A DNA stretch of 17,517 nt from DATFDN01 sp049591635. GTDB lineage: Bacteria > Pseudomonadota > Alphaproteobacteria > Acetobacterales > Acetobacteraceae. Made by a program: the position numbers and the translations under genes. The DNA lies in assembly GCA_049591635.1 (NCBI GenBank), contig JBAWFF010000327.1, positions 1 through 17,517 on the forward strand, read 5' to 3'. Of this stretch, positions 6,638 to 13,444 are shown one piece after another. The notes beneath the pieces are model-generated. The model saw nothing but the letters and a program-made list of their open reading frames with translations. It was not told the origin of the DNA and made no database searches. The stretch's first letter is position 1. Each line of letters opens with the position of its first letter.

Positions 6638-9600
6638 ATGTCGCAGTTCGGCTTTCTCAATTCCGAATGGCCGGACATCCACGACGCCGCCGATAGCGCC
6701 GAGCGCGCCGTCCTCTCCGATCCCCGCGCCTCCGCCTTCTACGCCCGCCGCGCGCTCGAACTCACCCTCGCCTGGCTCTACAAATTCGATCGCCGGCTGA
6801 AGCTCCCCTATCAGGACAACCTCAGCGCCCTCATCCACGAACCGAGCTTCCGCGCCTCCGTCGGCGAGGCAATCTTTTACAAGGCGCGGTACCTGAAGGA
6901 CGTCGGCAACAAGGCCGCCCACGGCGACAAGCCCGTGCCCGAGGCCGAGGCGCGGACGGCGGTACAGGAGCTGTTCCATCTCGGCTTCTGGCTGGCCCGC
7001 ACCTACGGACGCGGCGCCAAGCCGGCGGACGGCATCGCCTTCGATCCGGCGAAGCTGCCCAAGCCGATGGTGCAGCTCGCGAAACTCACGCTCGACCAAC
7101 TCCGCAAGCGCACCGAGGAACTGCGCGCGAAGGACCAAAAACTCACGGAGGTTCTGGCGGACCGCGTCGCACTCGATGCCGAGTTGCAGCGCCTGCGCGA
7201 GGAGATCGCGGCCGTTCGACTCGCCAACGCCGCGCGGCCGGACACCCACGACTACGCCGAGACCGCGACGCGCGATCACTTCATCGACCTGCTGCTGCGC
7301 GAAGCCGGCTGGGACCCCGACGGCGCAAACGTCACGGAATACGAAGTCTCCGGGATGCCCAGTCCCACCGGTCAGGGCTTCGTCGATTACGTCCTGTGGG
7401 GCGACGACGGCAAGCCGCTGGGACTGGTGGAAGCCAAGGCAACCCGCCGCGACGCGCTGGCCGGTCAGCAACAGGCGAAGCTCTATGCCGACTGCCTGGA
7501 GACGATGACCGGCCAGCGCCCCGTCATCTTCTGCTCCAACGGGTACGAACACTGGATCTGGGACGACACAAGCCACGCTCCGCGCGAGGTGCAAGGCTTC
7601 TATAAGAAGCCCGAGTTGCTACTGCTGATCCAGCGACGCACGACGCGACGCACGCTTGCCGATGCCGAGCCGGACGGAAACATCGTCGAACGCTACTACC
7701 AGCGCCGCGCCATCCGCCGCATCGCCGAGGCGTTCGAGGCGCACAATCAGCGCAAGGCCCTGGTCGTCATGGCAACGGGCGCCGGCAAGACGCGCACGGT
7801 GATCGCGCTCGCCGACCTGCTGATGCGCTGCAACTGGGCCAAGCGCATCCTGTTCCTCGCCGATCGCACCGCACTGGTGAACCAGGCGGTGGGCGCCTTC
7901 AAGAAGTATCTGCCGTCAGCCGCGCCGGTGAACCTCGTCACCGACAAGGCGGCCGAGGGCCGCGCTTTCGTCTCCACCTATCCCACCATGATGGGCCTGA
8001 TCGAGGACCGAAACGGCGCGCAACGCCGCTTCGGCGTCGGGCATTTCGACCTGGTGATCGTGGACGAGGCCCATCGCTCGATCTATCGCAAATACGGCGC
8101 GATCTTCGACTGGTTCGACAGCCTGCTCGTCGGCCTCACCGCCACGCCGAAGGACGAGATCGACCGCAATACCTACCGGCTGTTCGACCTCGACGGCGGC
8201 GTGCCAACCGACGCCTATCCGCTCGATGCGGCGGTGAAGGATGGGTTCCTGGTGCCGATGCGGGCCGTCTCGGTGCCGCTCAAGTTCCAGCGTCAGGGCA
8301 TCAAGTACGACGACCTCTCCGAGGAGGACAAGGAGACGTGGGACGCCCTCGAATGGGCCGAGGAAGACGGCACGCCCGACCAAGTGGAAGCCGAAGCCGT
8401 CAACAGATGGCTGTTCAACGCCGACACCGTGGACAAGGTGCTGGCGCATCTGATGACGCACGGCCTGCGCGTCGAGGGCGGCGACCGGCTCGGCAAGACC
8501 ATCATCTTCGCCAAGAACCACGCCCACGCCGAGTTCATCCAGGAGCGGTTTGACGCCAATTATCCGAAGCTCGCCGGCAGCTTCGCGCGCGTCATCGACT
8601 TCAAGGTGGACTACGCGCAAACCCTGATCGACAGCTTCGCCAACGCTTCCAAGGCCCCGCATATCGCCATCAGCGTCGATATGCTCGACACCGGCATCGA
8701 CATCCCGGAGGTCGTGAACCTCGTCTTCTTCAAGCTGGTGCGCTCGAAGACGAAGTTCTGGCAGATGATCGGCCGCGGCACCCGGCTCTGCCCCGACCTG
8801 TTCGGGCCGGGCCGGGACAAGCAATTCTTCCAGGTCTTCGATTTCTGCCAGAACCTTGAATATTTCAGCCAGGACGTGCCGCCGGTGGAGGGCGCCGTCG
8901 GCGACAGCATCTCCGCGAGGCTGTTCAGGACAAGGCTCGATCTGGTCGGCGTGATCGACCATCGGCATCGCGGCGGGACAGCGCACGAATCGGAGGTGCC
9001 GCTACGGGCGGATATCGTCGCATTGCTCCACGAGGAGGTCGCGGCGATGAACGTCAACAACTTCATCGTCCGCCCGAAACGCCGGCTGGTCGAGACCTAC
9101 GCGAAATCGGAGGCCTGGGCGGAACTGAGCGACGACGCGCGGCATGTCCTGGCCCGTGAGATCGCCGGCCTTCCGTCCGAACGCGACCCCGAAAAGCTCG
9201 AAGCCAAGCAGTTCGACCTGCTCATGCTCAACCTGCAACTTTGTGCGCTCGGCCATCTTCCCGGCCTCGAGACGCTGAAGGATCGCGTGACGGGAATCGC
9301 GGCGGCGCTCGCCGAGCAGCCGAATATCCCGGTCATTTGCGAGCAACTGGCGCTGATCGAGGACATCCAGACCGAGCAATGGTGGCAGGATGTGACGGCC
9401 GGCATCCTGGAGAACGCGCGCAAGCGCCTGCGCGGCCTCGTGCATCTGATCGAGAAGCGCCGGCGAGCGCCGATCTACACCGATTTCGCCGACGAGATTG
9501 GCGACGGCACTGACGTCGCCTTCGAGACGTTCGCTGCGCCCGACGAATTCGCGAAGTTCCGCGCCAAGGCTCGGCACTTCCTGCGCGAGCACCAGGATCA

Positions 9601-10015
9601 CGTGACGATCCACAAGCTGCGGACGAACCGGCAACTGACGCAAACCGACCTCGACGAACTGGAACGCATCCTTCGCGACAGCGGCATCGGCACGGAAGAC
9701 GATTTGGAGCGGGCCAAATCCGATTCCGAGGGCCTCGGCCTGTTCGTGCGATCGCTGACCGGCATGGACCGCGCCGCCGCCAAGGAGGCGTTCGCCGGCT
9801 TCCTCGCCGGACGGGCGCTGACCGCCAACCAGATCGAACTGGTGAACCTGATCGTGGACGAGCTGACCGAGAACGGCGTCGTCCAGGCGGCCCGGCTTTA
9901 CGAACCGCCCTATACGAACCTCAACCCGCTCGGCGTCGAGGGGCTGTTTGGGAACCGCGGGACTGACGAGGTGATCGCGGTCCTCGACGAGATCCGGCGA
10001 CGGGCGGCGGCCTAG
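6638..10015 (+). CDS. hsdR: type I restriction-modification system, restriction/translocase subunit HsdR
   Basis: An 1125-residue ATP-dependent translocase-nuclease. Order of domains: an N-terminal DUF4145-like helical domain (about 15-125), a charged coiled-coil-like stretch (about 145-200), a PD-(D/E)xK nuclease (FVD with D250, then E265-A-K267), and a superfamily 2 motor with Walker A ATGAGKT (379-385), DEAH (476-479), motif III TATP (501-504), DTGIDIP (684-690) and motif VI IGRGTR (711-716). The long C-terminal part (about 800-1110) is helical, of the EcoEI type, and would contact the methylase core. All catalytic motifs are intact. The ATG at 6638 lies two bases after the hsdS stop; the open frame extends upstream inside hsdS, but this start gives the family N-terminus (MSQFGFLNSEWPD). 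The three hsd genes form one operon. Confidence 0.96.
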   Translation: MSQFGFLNSEWPDIHDAADSAERAVLSDPRASAFYARRALELTLAWLYKFDRRLKLPYQDNLSALIHEPSFRASVGEAIFYKARYLKDVGNKAAHGDKPVPEAEARTAVQELFHLGFWLARTYGRGAKPADGIAFDPAKLPKPMVQLAKLTLDQLRKRTEELRAKDQKLTEVLADRVALDAELQRLREEIAAVRLANAARPDTHDYAETATRDHFIDLLLREAGWDPDGANVTEYEVSGMPSPTGQGFVDYVLWGDDGKPLGLVEAKATRRDALAGQQQAKLYADCLETMTGQRPVIFCSNGYEHWIWDDTSHAPREVQGFYKKPELLLLIQRRTTRRTLADAEPDGNIVERYYQRRAIRRIAEAFEAHNQRKALVVMATGAGKTRTVIALADLLMRCNWAKRILFLADRTALVNQAVGAFKKYLPSAAPVNLVTDKAAEGRAFVSTYPTMMGLIEDRNGAQRRFGVGHFDLVIVDEAHRSIYRKYGAIFDWFDSLLVGLTATPKDEIDRNTYRLFDLDGGVPTDAYPLDAAVKDGFLVPMRAVSVPLKFQRQGIKYDDLSEEDKETWDALEWAEEDGTPDQVEAEAVNRWLFNADTVDKVLAHLMTHGLRVEGGDRLGKTIIFAKNHAHAEFIQERFDANYPKLAGSFARVIDFKVDYAQTLIDSFANASKAPHIAISVDMLDTGIDIPEVVNLVFFKLVRSKTKFWQMIGRGTRLCPDLFGPGRDKQFFQVFDFCQNLEYFSQDVPPVEGAVGDSISARLFRTRLDLVGVIDHRHRGGTAHESEVPLRADIVALLHEEVAAMNVNNFIVRPKRRLVETYAKSEAWAELSDDARHVLAREIAGLPSERDPEKLEAKQFDLLMLNLQLCALGHLPGLETLKDRVTGIAAALAEQPNIPVICEQLALIEDIQTEQWWQDVTAGILENARKRLRGLVHLIEKRRRAPIYTDFADEIGDGTDVAFETFAAPDEFAKFRAKARHFLREHQDHVTIHKLRTNRQLTQTDLDELERILRDSGIGTEDDLERAKSDSEGLGLFVRSLTGMDRAAAKEAFAGFLAGRALTANQIELVNLIVDELTENGVVQAARLYEPPYTNLNPLGVEGLFGNRGTDEVIAVLDEIRRRAAA

Positions 10016-10040
10016 CCGGGGAGCGCGGCATGTCCCGGAC

Positions 10041-10178
10041 CGTGTACACGCTGCGCCGGCGAGAGGTCGCTCGATGTACACGGAATCCGTTCGCAAGCGC
10101 TAAGGATATACACGGATTTGAGCCGCGCGGCTGCGCGATGTACACGTTTCCGCGCCGGGTGACGGTCGGATGTACACG
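10041..10178. repeat. array of five TGTACACG boxes with 32-bp period
   Basis: TGTACACG (once TATACACG) begins at 10043, 10075, 10107, 10139 and 10171, so every step is exactly 32 bases, about three helical turns. Four of the five copies are preceded by GA. The 24-base segments between boxes differ in sequence, but the four between boxes share C10, G11, G15, G23 and A24 counted from the end of each box. The core TGTACA is a palindrome and the first copy is the full palindrome CGTGTACACG. The period is not a multiple of three and no frame looks coding. It starts 26 bases after the hsdR stop and ends 107 bases before the exporter start. An array of protein-binding sites on one DNA face, or a decayed 32-bp tandem repeat, both fit. 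Confidence 0.8.
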
Positions 10179-10229
10179 AAAATGGGCCTGGGGATGATAC
10201 CGACTGCCGCGCACGCTGACTTGTTCCGA

Positions 10230-10265
10230 CCCCTCCCCCTAACCCTCTCCCGCAAGGGGAGGGGG
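10230..10265. repeat. C/G-rich intergenic hairpin element
   Basis: CCCTCTCCC (10243-10251) pairs with GGGAGGGGG (10257-10265) over nine positions including one G-U, around the loop GCAAG; CCCTCCCC (10231-10238) offers an alternative perfect stem with GGGGAGGG (10256-10263). This C-run, GCAA, G-run form is a familiar dispersed intergenic element in GC-rich proteobacteria. It lies 20 bases before the exporter start and could affect its transcription or translation. It lacks a T-run, so I do not call it an intrinsic terminator. Confidence 0.7.
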
Positions 10266-10285
10266 GACTGTTTGGGGCCGGCGGG

Positions 10286-11773
10286 ATGAGATCGCCGGAC
10301 CGCCGCTTCCCGATCCTCGCCGCCTGCCTCATGGCGACGTTCATGCCGGCGGTCGAGAGCACGATCGTGGCGACCGCGATGCCGACGATCGTCGCCGATC
10401 TCGGCGGGTTCGGGCTGTTCTCCTGGGTCTTCACCATCTACCTGCTGACCCAGGCGGTCAGCATCCCGCTCTACGGCCGCCTCGCCGACGTGCACGGCCG
10501 CAAGCCGGTGTTCTTCTTCGGCGCGGCGCTGTTCCTGGCCGGCTCCGCGGCCTCCGGGTTCGCCTGGAACATGGTGGCGCTGATCGCCTTCCGCGCCGTC
10601 CAGGGCCTCGGCGCCGGCGCGGTCATGCCGAGCGCGGCGACCATCCTGGGCGACATTTACGCGCCGTCCGAGCGGGCGCGGGTGCAGGGGATGGTGTCCT
10701 CGGTGTTCGGCATCTCCGCGGTGATCGGGCCGTCGCTCGGCGCGTTCCTGGTCGAGCACGGCGACTGGCCGGTGGTGTTCTGGGTCAACCTGCCGATCGG
10801 CGCCGTCGCCGTGCTGATGATCGGGCTCTTCCTGCACGAGGAGGTCGAGCCGCGCCGCCATCGCCTCGACGTGGCCGGCTCGCTGCTGCTGCTCGCCGCC
10901 GTCGGCGCCCTGATGCTGGCCTTCGTCCAGGGCACGGCGCTGTCGACGCTGGCATGGTGGGGCGCGATCGGCGCCGGCCTCGCCGCGTTGGCGGCGCTGC
11001 TGGTCAATGAGCGCCTGATCGCCGAGCCGATGCTGCCGCTCGAACTCTGGCGCCATCCGGTCATCGTCGCCGGCAGCCTGGGAAGCTGCGCGGCCGGCGC
11101 GGTGATGATGGGGGTCGCCGCCTACCTGCCGACCTACGTCCAGGGCGCGATGGGGCGGAGCGCGGGCGCCGCCGGGCTGGTGCTCGGCGCCATGTCGGTC
11201 AGCTGGGCGCTCGGCTCGATCGCCTCGGGCCGCATCATGCTGCGGACCTCGTATCGCACCACGGCGCTGATCGGCGGCGCGTCGCTGCTCGCCGGCTGCG
11301 TGCTGCTGCTGGGGCTGACGCCCTCGCGCGGGCCGGCCTGGGCGGCGACCGGGGCGTTCGTCATCGGGATCGGCATGGGGCTCTGCAACACCACCTTCAT
11401 CGTCTCGGTCCAGGCGGCGGTGCCGTGGCGCCAGCGCGGCGCCGCGACATCCTCGATCATGTTCCTGCGTTTCGTCGGCCAGGCGCTCGGGGCCGCCGGG
11501 TGCGGGGCGGTGCTGAACGCGACCCTCCGTCCGGCCGACCCTGGCGGTCGTCTGGCCGAGCGGTTGCTCGACCCGGCGGAGCGCGCGGGGCTGGGGGCGG
11601 ACCTCGACCGGATGGTCGATCTGCTCGCCGCCGGGCTGCACAACGCCTACCTGCTGACCTGCGCATTCGCCGTCGTCGCGCTTGCCCTGGCATTGATTAT
11701 TCCGCGGCGGCTGAGCCCGGCGGGGCATCCTCCTCCTCGTCATAGCCCAGCAGACGCAGCGCCCGCCCGCTGA
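10286..11773 (+). CDS. MFS exporter, DHA2 (EmrB/QacA-like) family
   Basis: A 495-residue, strongly hydrophobic inner-membrane protein with about 14 predicted membrane segments, the DHA2 layout of proton-driven drug exporters. Visible family motifs are motif D1 (VESTIVATAMPTI, 23-35), motif A in loop 2-3 (YGRLADVHGRKP, 63-74), motif B (RAVQGLGAG, 103-111) and the antiporter motif C (GISAVIGPSLGAF, 142-154). The substrate is unknown, and no regulator or membrane-fusion partner gene is adjacent. The ATG at 10286 keeps the first membrane helix; its Shine-Dalgarno is weak (GGCGGG). The last 25 codons overlap a convergent exonuclease gene by 77 bases, and the C-terminal tail there (rich in Pro, His and Ala) looks non-conserved. 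Confidence 0.9.
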   Translation: MRSPDRRFPILAACLMATFMPAVESTIVATAMPTIVADLGGFGLFSWVFTIYLLTQAVSIPLYGRLADVHGRKPVFFFGAALFLAGSAASGFAWNMVALIAFRAVQGLGAGAVMPSAATILGDIYAPSERARVQGMVSSVFGISAVIGPSLGAFLVEHGDWPVVFWVNLPIGAVAVLMIGLFLHEEVEPRRHRLDVAGSLLLLAAVGALMLAFVQGTALSTLAWWGAIGAGLAALAALLVNERLIAEPMLPLELWRHPVIVAGSLGSCAAGAVMMGVAAYLPTYVQGAMGRSAGAAGLVLGAMSVSWALGSIASGRIMLRTSYRTTALIGGASLLAGCVLLLGLTPSRGPAWAATGAFVIGIGMGLCNTTFIVSVQAAVPWRQRGAATSSIMFLRFVGQALGAAGCGAVLNATLRPADPGGRLAERLLDPAERAGLGADLDRMVDLLAAGLHNAYLLTCAFAVVALALALIIPRRLSPAGHPPPRHSPADAAPAR

Positions 11774-12731
11774 TCCCGCGCCCGGCCATCGCGTGGATCA
11801 GCGCCTCCTCGCGCCCATGCGTCACCCAGACCTCGCTTGCGCCGGTCTCGTCGATCGTGGCGTTGAGCGCGTCCCAGTCGGCGTGATCGGAGATCACCAG
11901 CGGCAGTTCCACCCCGCGCGCCTTGGCCCGCTGGCGCACCGTCATCCAGCCCGACGCGAGCGCGACGACCGGATCGGATAGCCGGCGCGCCCAGCGGTCG
12001 GCGATGGCGCCAGGCGGGGCGAGCACGATGGCGCCCACCAGATCGGCCTTCGCGGCGGCGGTGGCGGGGCGCAGCTCGCCCAGGCGCACGCCGCGCGCCT
12101 CATAGACGGCGCACATCGAGACCAGCGCGCCATGCAGCCAGATCGGGCGGTCCCAGCCGGCCTCGCGCAGCAGCGCGATCACCCGCTGGGTCTTGCCGAG
12201 CGCATAGCAGCCGACGAGGTGGGTGCGCTCGGGAAACACCGACAGGCTGGCGAGCAGGCGGGCGATTTCGTGGCCGGCCGGCGGATGGTGGAAGACCGGC
12301 AGGGCGAAGGTCGCCTCGGTCACGAACACGTCGCAAGCGACCGGGGCGAAGCCGGCGCAGGTCGGGTCAGGCTGGCGCTTGTAGTCCCCGCTCACTACCA
12401 CCCGGCAGGCGGCGTACTCCATCACCACCTGGGCGCTGCCCAGCACGTGCCCCGCCGGCTCCAGCCGGACCCGCACGCCGCCGATGTCGATCGCCTCGCC
12501 GAAGCCGAGCGCCCGGGTCGATCGTGGCGCCCCGTCGCCCATCCGCGCCGCCATCAAGGCAAGCGTGTCGGGGGTGGCGAGCACGTTGGCGTGGCCGGGG
12601 CGGGCGTGGTCGAAATGGGCGTGGGTGATGACCGCGCGGTCGGCGGCACGGGTCGGGTCGATGAAGAAATCGCCCGGCTCGCAATAGAGGCCCTGCGGCA
12701 GGACCTTCAGCCATGCGGCGGGGTTCGGCAT
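11697..12731 (-). CDS. ligase-associated DNA exonuclease-like protein, metallo-beta-lactamase/beta-CASP fold
   Basis: A 344-residue protein with the metallo-beta-lactamase two-metal site: HAHFDH (H37, H39, D41, H42), H95 in AGHVLGSA, D116 in SGDYK, and the late SDHADW (H283) and THG (H305) of the beta-CASP group. The length and the PQGLYCEPGDFFIDP and GCYALGKTQR segments match the putative exonuclease family usually encoded beside a bacterial ATP-dependent DNA ligase and an Lhr-like helicase, and related to mRNA 3'-end processing and SNM1-type nucleases. A DNA-repair role is inferred from that family association; here no ligase or helicase is in the window. The ATG at 12731 lies eight bases after the vapC stop, so the gene may be transcribed from the vapB promoter. 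The acidic tail (DEEEDAPPG) overlaps the convergent exporter gene. Confidence 0.88.
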   Translation of the reverse strand: MPNPAAWLKVLPQGLYCEPGDFFIDPTRAADRAVITHAHFDHARPGHANVLATPDTLALMAARMGDGAPRSTRALGFGEAIDIGGVRVRLEPAGHVLGSAQVVMEYAACRVVVSGDYKRQPDPTCAGFAPVACDVFVTEATFALPVFHHPPAGHEIARLLASLSVFPERTHLVGCYALGKTQRVIALLREAGWDRPIWLHGALVSMCAVYEARGVRLGELRPATAAAKADLVGAIVLAPPGAIADRWARRLSDPVVALASGWMTVRQRAKARGVELPLVISDHADWDALNATIDETGASEVWVTHGREEALIHAMAGRGISGRALRLLGYDEEEDAPPGSAAAE

Positions 12732-12739
12732 GGCGCGGC

Positions 12740-13138
12740 TCAGAACACTTTCAGGCCGAGATGGCGCTCCATCGGGCCGAAATCGCGATCATCGTGCAGC
12801 AATTCGTGGCCGTGGCGGATGCACCAGGTCCCGATGACCACGTCGATTCCCGTGCGGATCGTGAACCCGAGGCCGCGAAGGATGCGGTAATTCCGCGCCG
12901 CCTCCTCGGCGAGAGAGGGGTCCATGAGTGCCACGATCGGGAAGTGCTCGAATTCCTCGCGGAGGCGCACGGCGTGCGCTTCATTGCGCGCGCCCATCAT
13001 GATCTCCATCAAGATGAGGTCCCCAACGACGATGCCCACGAAGGCCGGGTCCAATCCGCGCAGCTTGCGGACCGGCTCGGTTTGCTCGTCCCGGAGATTG
13101 GCGATCCAGACAGACGTGTCTACGAGGATCGGCCTCAC
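12740..13138 (-). CDS. vapC: PIN-domain toxin, VapC family
   Basis: A 132-residue PIN-domain ribonuclease. The acidic metal-binding residues are in place: D7 (VDTSVW), E45 (LMEI), D99 (GIDVVIG) and D117/D119 (HDDRDF). Known VapC toxins cut tRNA or rRNA when freed from their antitoxin. The start is GTG at 13138, overlapping the antitoxin stop by four bases (GTGA), the usual coupled arrangement. Length is normal and nothing is truncated, so the toxin should be functional. It is followed after eight bases by the exonuclease gene. Confidence 0.93.
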   Translation of the reverse strand: MRPILVDTSVWIANLRDEQTEPVRKLRGLDPAFVGIVVGDLILMEIMMGARNEAHAVRLREEFEHFPIVALMDPSLAEEAARNYRILRGLGFTIRTGIDVVIGTWCIRHGHELLHDDRDFGPMERHLGLKVF

Positions 13139-13332
13139 GGGGCCTGAGGACCCATGGTATCAAGGTCGCCCTCCCAACCCATCCCGCGCATGTCCTCGAT
13201 AGCCTCTCTCTGCCGGTTGTTCCGGACCAATCGGCGCAACGCCTCCTCGACGGTGGCTTTTTTGGTGGAAAGTCCCGTTATCGCCATCGCCTCGGCGATC
13301 AAGGCGTCGTCGAGATCGATGTTCGTTCGCAT
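13135..13332 (-). CDS. vapB: ribbon-helix-helix antitoxin, VapB family
   Basis: A 65-residue protein. The N-terminus (MRTNIDLDDALIAEAM) gives the beta strand and first helix of a ribbon-helix-helix DNA-binding domain, followed by TGLSTKKATVEEALRRLV, typical of the VapB group paired with PIN toxins. The C-terminal part (about 40-65) would bind and block VapC. An AGGAG box lies six bases before the ATG. It is expected to bind its own promoter as a dimer or with VapC; an inverted repeat GTGTAT/ATACAC lies just upstream. Confidence 0.92.
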   Translation of the reverse strand: MRTNIDLDDALIAEAMAITGLSTKKATVEEALRRLVRNNRQREAIEDMRGMGWEGDLDTMGPQAP

Positions 13333-13345
13333 TGTGATCTCCTGT

Positions 13346-13390
13346 GTGTATGCGATGCGCTGTCCTATACACCCTTGGCTCGCTTGTCAA
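13346..13390 (-). promoter_or_regulatory. vapBC promoter and candidate VapB operator
   Basis: On the minus strand a consensus -35 box TTGACA (13390-13385) is followed by TATAGG (13369-13364, spacer 15) or TAGGAC (spacer 17) as -10. A perfect inverted repeat GTGTAT (13346-13351) / ATACAC (13367-13372), centre to centre 21 bp or two helical turns, overlaps the -10 and the start region. That is where an autoregulating antitoxin would bind. The assignment is by inspection. Confidence 0.5.
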
Positions 13391-13414
13391 AGTGCGCATC
13401 GGCGGTCCTATGAT
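13384..13414 (+). promoter_or_regulatory. candidate promoter for the binding-protein pair
   Basis: TTGTCA (13384-13389) and a good -10 TATGAT (13409-13414) lie 31 bases before the first binding-protein gene. The 19-base spacer is long. The -35 region overlaps the vapBC -35 box on the other strand, so the two divergent units may interfere. Confidence 0.3.
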
Positions 13415-13444
13415 GCGGGCAAGAAATCAACCGGAGGAAACCGC

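Noticed and set aside
10041..10178. Reading the 32-bp array as a CRISPR
   Set aside because: The conserved repeat is only 8-10 bases, spacers are 24 bases and partly alike, and there are no cas genes in the window.
10100..11743. 547-codon minus-strand frame opposite the exporter gene
   Set aside because: It is low-complexity, rich in Arg, Gln, His and Gly, and antisense to a clear 14-helix exporter. It also reads through the 32-bp array and the hairpin repeat.
13154..13444. Upstream extension of the first binding-protein frame
   Set aside because: It overlaps vapB on the other strand and the promoter region; the ATG at 13445 has a strong ribosome-binding site and directly begins a signal peptide.
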